NCBI GenBank assembly: GCA_016206635.1
Contig: JACQRF010000146.1
Location: 1 to 8,693 of the forward strand
Reading direction: 5' to 3'
DNA length: 8,693 bases
Source: Candidatus Omnitrophota bacterium
GTDB lineage: Bacteria > Omnitrophota > Gorgyraeia > 1-14-0-20-64-10 > JACQQZ01
The position numbers were made by a program, and so were the translations under genes. Shown one piece after another: positions 6,294-8,693 of the stretch; position 1 is the first letter of the stretch, and every line of letters begins with the position of its first letter. The notes under the pieces are model-generated. The model saw nothing but the letters and a program-made list of their open reading frames with translations. It did no database searches and was not told the DNA's origin.

Positions 6294-7172
6294 ATGGGTG
6301 CAGGCCGCCAGACACGATGGATCAGGCGTGGGCTGGGCGCGGCGGTCATCGGCCTGTTCTTGACCACCCCCGCCCTCGCGGAGGTCCCCCACCTCCTCCG
6401 CTACCAGGGCCAGGCGGTGGACGCCAAGGGCGTCCCCCTGGAGGGCCCCCACACCCTGACCGTCCGGCTCTATGACGGCGAGACCGGCGGGACGCCGCTC
6501 TGGGTGGAGACGCACCCTGACGTCCCGCTGACCGGCGGCCACTTCAGTCTGCTGCTGGGCGCCAGCACGCCGCTGGCGCCGGTGGACTGGACCCAGCCGC
6601 GGTGGCTGGCCGTGCAGGTGGACGCCGAGCCGGAGCTCGCCCCCCGCCAGCGGATCACGAGTGTCCCGCTGGCCCTGCGGGCAGAAACAGCCGAGAAGCT
6701 CACGACACTGATCACGACCTCGACCATCACCGATGACGCGAACCGTCTCACCCCCTCTGGCGCCATCATCCTGTGGATGGGCGCGAGTTGCCCAGCCGGC
6801 TACACGCGGCTCACGGCCCTCGATGGCAAGTTCCTGGCCGCCGGGTCGTCGTTCAACGCGGCCGCCGGTGGCTCCAACACGAGAAATCTCCAGCACAATC
6901 ATGAGGGAGTCACAGGCGGTCATGCGTTGACCGTCCCGGAGATGCCATCCCACACCCACCCCGTGGTAGGTCGTCGCATTAGAAAAAGTGGGGGTGATAA
7001 TGAAGTGGCTGTGCTTGAAAATACCGGCGACCTGGATAGAGGCGGATACGAAGAGGAAACGAATGCGAGAGGTGGCGCATCAAGCCACACCCACCCCCTC
7101 TCGAACGACCTTTCTTCCGCCCTGGATATTCGCCCGGAGTTCGCCACGGTGCTGTTGTGCCGGAAGGATTGA
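6294..7172 (+). CDS. Secreted protein with phage tail-collar / fibre-tip domain
   Basis: This is a 292-residue protein. A signal peptide covers about residues 1-29 (RQTRWIRR, hydrophobic GLGAAVIGLFLTTPALA, then EVP). The domain at about 30-130 is related to the N-terminus of the protein at 3003-4511; both show a [Y/F]QG turn, PLEG.H.LT.RL, LW.ET, GG.FS..LG and LAPRQ. From residue 156 a tail-collar type domain begins: GAIILWMGASCPAGYTRL, then LDGKFLAAG, and it ends LDIRPEFATVLLCRKD. Three His-x-His motifs lie at 201-203 (HNH), 220-222 (HTH) and 265-267 (HTH). In the phage T4 long tail fibre tip, HxH motifs bind iron ions and stabilise a trimer; the same role here is inference. The segment between the second and third HxH (about 223-264) is polar and lower in GC and may be the variable tip. 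The likely role is surface attachment or recognition. The start at ATG 6294 follows GGAGGAGG. Confidence 0.85.
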   Translation: MGAGRQTRWIRRGLGAAVIGLFLTTPALAEVPHLLRYQGQAVDAKGVPLEGPHTLTVRLYDGETGGTPLWVETHPDVPLTGGHFSLLLGASTPLAPVDWTQPRWLAVQVDAEPELAPRQRITSVPLALRAETAEKLTTLITTSTITDDANRLTPSGAIILWMGASCPAGYTRLTALDGKFLAAGSSFNAAAGGSNTRNLQHNHEGVTGGHALTVPEMPSHTHPVVGRRIRKSGGDNEVAVLENTGDLDRGGYEEETNARGGASSHTHPLSNDLSSALDIRPEFATVLLCRKD

Positions 7173-7182
7173 TCAAGCAAAC

Positions 7183-7199
7183 ACGATTTTGTGAATCGT
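7183..7199 (+). other. Small hairpin downstream of the tail-collar gene
   Basis: ACGATT pairs with AATCGT around a five-base loop, 10 bases after the stop codon. There is no T-run, so it is a weak candidate for an operon end or a stability element only. Confidence 0.3.
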
Positions 7200-7208
7200 A
7201 ACGATCTC

Positions 7209-7237
7209 TTGACACGCGCGGGGTTTTCGGCTATCGA
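7209..7237 (+). promoter_or_regulatory. Possible promoter upstream of the accessory region
   Basis: A consensus TTGACA (7209-7214) is followed after 17 bases by TATCGA (7232-7237), which matches the first three bases of a -10 box. Transcription would start at about 7244, on the GTG of the next frame, so the message could be leaderless. Confidence 0.35.
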
Positions 7238-7243
7238 GATACC

Positions 7244-7471
7244 GTGAACCGCCGTCGGACGCTCCTCGCCGTTTCGATCGGGATGCCCCTCCTCATGCTT
7301 ATGGCGCCGGGGCCGGCCGGCGCGGTCATGTCGGCGGGGAGACGGGGGCGGTGCTGGGAGGATACCGATCTGCGGCGTGACCCTGCCGCCGGCGGAACCG
7401 CCCCCACATCCGCCGGCGGCACCGTCCCCACATCCGTAGGTTTCGGTTCTCCCGGAGGAGTCCAAGGTTAA
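7244..7471 (+). CDS. Signal-peptide stub running into a repeat element; hypothetical or gene remnant
   Basis: GTG 7244 gives 75 residues. The first 27 or so form a good signal peptide: NRRRTLLAVSIGMPLLMLM followed by APGPAGA. From about residue 32 the frame reads through the R1 repeat (7338-7411) and its tandem extension, giving low-complexity AGRRGRCWEDTDLRRDPAAGG and two TAPTSAGG/TVPTS-like units. No domain follows. The simplest reading is the start of an exported-protein gene whose body was replaced or cut off by the repeat. It ends in TAAATG against the zinc-ribbon gene, whose ribosome site lies inside it, so its translation could still help that gene. No clear ribosome site precedes the GTG. 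A real short secreted peptide cannot be excluded. Confidence 0.4.
   Translation: MNRRRTLLAVSIGMPLLMLMAPGPAGAVMSAGRRGRCWEDTDLRRDPAAGGTAPTSAGGTVPTSVGFGSPGGVQG
7338..7411 (+). repeat. R1: copy 1 of a 74-bp hairpin-forming GC-rich repeat
   Basis: It starts GGAGACGGGGGCGGTGCTGG and aligns with 8477-8550 with six substitutions and two compensating one-base gaps. The ends are inverted: GGGGGCGGT (7344-7352) is the exact reverse complement of ACCGCCCCC (7397-7405). This is the look of a REP-type or small non-coding mobile repeat. The copy interrupts a signal-peptide-coding frame. Confidence 0.75.
7388..7435 (+). repeat. 24-bp tandem duplication at the end of R1
   Basis: GCCGGCGG-A-ACCG-C-CCCCACATCC (7388-7411) is repeated at 7412-7435 with two differences (A/C at position 9 and C/T at position 14). 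R2 has no second unit. The second unit carries ACCGTCCCC, the version seen in R2. Confidence 0.75.
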
Positions 7472-7780
7472 ATGATTTGGTGTCCTCGTTGTCAAAAGCA
7501 GGTCATGGCTATTTCTCAGCAAGCTCAAGGGACACGGGAGATATGCTGCCAAGAGTGTTTTTGTTCGTTATCGGCTGAGTTTGAGCAGTTCCAGTGTTCA
7601 CGCTGTAACGTGTATTTCACGCCCTCTGAAGGGATAGCTGAGGGTGGGGTGTGTTCCGTGTGTCATAAGACGTTCTGTGCTGCCTGCTTGGGGTTCTGTA
7701 TCCCCTTGGCCAAGGACCTCAAGAAATGGCCAATCTGCCTTACATGCAAACAGAATGCTGGCGCAAAAGAAAAGGGGTGA
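7472..7780 (+). CDS. Small cysteine-rich, probably zinc-binding protein
   Basis: This is a 102-residue protein with 15 cysteines, mostly as CxxC pairs: C4/C7, C25-C26/C29/C31, C42/C45, C61/C64, C69/C72 and C76, C89/C92. The spacing suggests two or three zinc-ribbon or treble-clef-like folds (WCPRC, QCSRC, CSVCHKTFC, CLTC). I see no catalytic motif, signal peptide or membrane segment, so it should be cytosolic. The function is not recognisable; zinc-ribbon proteins of this kind often act in nucleic-acid or protein binding. The start ATG 7472 follows the previous stop as TAAATG. GGAGGAG (7454-7460) lies 11 bases upstream and AAGG (7464-7467) is closer. GC is about half in this gene (30 of 60 bases at 7501-7560), well below the operons to its left, which suggests a different origin. 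It is followed after 27 bases by the TPR gene. Confidence 0.75.
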   Translation: MIWCPRCQKQVMAISQQAQGTREICCQECFCSLSAEFEQFQCSRCNVYFTPSEGIAEGGVCSVCHKTFCAACLGFCIPLAKDLKKWPICLTCKQNAGAKEKG

Positions 7781-7807
7781 GCTGTCACGCCTCCTGCGCT
7801 TCTTTGG

Positions 7808-8473
7808 ATGATGATGGTGGTTGCCATGACGTCGGGGTGTGCGACGAAACATCAGCGCGCCCGTCAAGAAGTGAGGACCGGATACAACCTTTGGGTTCAG
7901 AACCGGTTCGACGAAGCGGCCACGGCGTACCAGCGTGCGATCGCTCTGAATCCCCACGATGCGCATGCCGGGCGACTGCTGGCTCGGGTCTACGAGGACG
8001 CCGGCTCTCCGGACCGCGCATTGGCCGTGTTCCGACAACTGCTGCGTGATCAACCCGACAACCGACGGGTCGTCACAGATTTCCTGTGGTTTTGCGCGGA
8101 TCATGCCTGGTGGCCGTACGGGGACGATGAAACCGTTGTGCTTCAAGAAGGTGTTCTTGCGGGTGAAGGAGCGGCCCAGCGATGGCCCAACGACCCCGAG
8201 CTGTTGGAAGCGCTGGGATGGCTTGGCTATAAAGGTGGGCAGACGGAGCGTCCCAAGATGTTATATCAAAAAGCGGTTGCCATCGAGAAGACCCCTCAGC
8301 GGCTTTACGGACTGAGCATTGTGTCCAGCAAAATGGGGCATCGGAATCAGGCCGTTGCGGCGTACCAGGAAGCCGTGGCGCTTCAGCAACAGACCGGCCC
8401 CGAGTCAATCTACGAAAAGGGATTCCGGCAGGTGGCTGAGACCATGCTTCACGGGACGCCGCCACAGGAATAA
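7808..8473 (+). CDS. TPR-repeat protein with lipoprotein-like N-terminus
   Basis: This is a 221-residue protein. The N-terminus, MMMVVAMTSGC, ends in a Cys at residue 11 that fits a lipobox only loosely (TSG-C), and the basic n-region is missing. Tetratricopeptide-type helical pairs follow at about 24-57 (YNLWVQNRFDEAATAYQRAI, ALNPHD), 58-91 (YEDAGSPDRALAVFRQLL), about 129-163 (LGWLGYKGGQ, LYQKAVAIEK) and 164-199 (MGHRNQAVAAYQEAVAL). TPR arrays are protein-protein adaptors. An outer-membrane lipoprotein with TPRs often serves secretion, pilus or envelope machines (compare PilF/PilW-type proteins), but that link is inference. The start is uncertain: no ribosome site precedes ATG 7808, and the frame is open back to the stop of the zinc-ribbon gene at 7778-7780 without another common start codon. 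It is preceded by the zinc-ribbon gene and followed directly by repeat R2. Confidence 0.75.
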   Translation: MMMVVAMTSGCATKHQRARQEVRTGYNLWVQNRFDEAATAYQRAIALNPHDAHAGRLLARVYEDAGSPDRALAVFRQLLRDQPDNRRVVTDFLWFCADHAWWPYGDDETVVLQEGVLAGEGAAQRWPNDPELLEALGWLGYKGGQTERPKMLYQKAVAIEKTPQRLYGLSIVSSKMGHRNQAVAAYQEAVALQQQTGPESIYEKGFRQVAETMLHGTPPQE

Positions 8474-8476
8474 CGA

Positions 8477-8550
8477 GGAGACGGGGGCGGTGCTGGGAGG
8501 GACCGATCTGCGGCGTGAGCCTGGCGCCGGCGGAACCGTCCCCGCAACCC
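8477..8550 (+). repeat. R2: copy 2 of the 74-bp hairpin-forming repeat
   Basis: It aligns with R1 in the same direction, beginning three bases after the TPR gene stop. The terminal inverted pair is GGGGGCGGT (8483-8491) and ACCGTCCCC (8535-8543), with one G-T mismatch that could still pair in RNA as G-U. Here the copy is intergenic. Confidence 0.75.
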
Positions 8551-8569
8551 CCTCCTGAGAATTTAATCC

Positions 8570-8599
8570 TTGAAATTTGAGTGGTCGTGTTGCAATATT
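8570..8599 (+). promoter_or_regulatory. Possible promoter of the ATPase gene, maybe leaderless
   Basis: TTGAAA (8570-8575) is followed by an 18-base spacer ending in TGC and then AATATT (8594-8599), an extended -10 arrangement with four of six -10 matches. The predicted start of transcription falls on or next to ATG 8605, and there is no ribosome site. This fits a leaderless message but is weak evidence. Confidence 0.35.
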
Positions 8600-8604
8600 C
8601 AAGC

Positions 8605-8693
8605 ATGAGCTATCGGACGATTCCTCGCCCGGCGCCCCTGCGGCAACTGCGCCACAGCGCGCAGCGCAACCCTGTGACCGTGCTGCTCGGGCC
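8605..8693 (+). CDS. N-terminus of a probable AAA-type ATPase, cut by the window end
   Basis: ATG 8605 opens a frame of 29 complete codons that runs off the window. It reads SYRTIPRPAPLRQLRH followed by AQRNPVTVLLG. A short basic helix, 'RNPV', a hydrophobic beta strand and then G(P) is how the P-loop begins in the AAA/DUF4143 family of single-chain ATPases ('LLGPRQ.GKT'). Those proteins are common in accessory regions. The Walker A lysine lies beyond the window, so this is a prediction from the approach to the P-loop only. It follows repeat R2 after about 55 bases and may have its own promoter. Confidence 0.55.
   Translation, partial: MSYRTIPRPAPLRQLRHSAQRNPVTVLLG

Noticed and set aside
6294..6380. 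Twin-arginine (Tat) signal on the tail-collar protein
   Set aside because: The Arg pair is followed by Gly-Leu and lacks the usual S-R-R-x-F-L-K context. A Sec signal explains it.
6960..7172. Diversity-generating retroelement variable region at the tip protein
   Set aside because: No template repeat, reverse transcriptase or C-type lectin fold is seen in the window. The lower-GC insert alone is not enough.
7388..7435. CRISPR-like short repeat
   Set aside because: There are only two adjacent 24-bp units, no spacers and no cas genes. It is a tandem duplication within the R1 element.
8073..8606. Minus-strand open frame (177 codons) opposite the TPR gene
   Set aside because: It runs through repeat R2 and the reverse of the TPR gene and has no domain. 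It is a shadow.

Overview
The window is high-GC bacterial DNA. The secretin, the signal peptides and a lipoprotein-like gene point to a Gram-negative (diderm), probably environmental, lineage. I cannot name the taxon from the sequence. Nearly all supported genes are on the + strand, and the window cuts genes at its right end and probably at its left end.

Left part (about 1-2951): the end of a type II secretion / type IV pilus-type operon. It holds the C-terminal part of a GspM/PilO-like protein (257-604, with a damaged or unresolved 5' end), a GspC/PilP-like inner-membrane protein (609-1079) and a secretin (1063-2919), closed by a strong intrinsic terminator. The gene order M/O - C/P - D/Q fits both systems. 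The secretin is unusual: after the normal secretin core it carries a Pro/Ala-rich linker and a C-terminal domain that reads like the TonB C-terminal fold. A perfect 28-bp palindrome sits inside its signal-peptide coding region.

Middle part (about 2954-7172): four genes for exported proteins, apparently one transcription unit. The first and last (3003-4511 and 6294-7172) share a homologous N-terminal domain behind a signal peptide. They end in phage-tail-fibre-type modules: repeated GIGTTSP motifs in the first, and a tail-collar/tip domain with His-x-His motifs in the last. Between them lie two overlapping genes for beta-rich, Ig-like surface proteins (4480-5061 and 5058-6275) that may be two halves of one ancestral gene. 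I infer that these are surface or secreted adhesin-like proteins, and that the neighbouring secretin could be their route out. The sequence shows only adjacency.

Right part (about 7173-8693): an accessory region. A signal-peptide-coding stub runs into a 74-bp GC-rich, hairpin-forming repeat (R1). Then come a cysteine-rich, probably zinc-binding small protein of lower GC, a TPR lipoprotein-like protein, a second copy of the repeat (R2), and the first 29 codons of what is probably an AAA-type ATPase. The two same-direction repeats flank the zinc/TPR gene pair.
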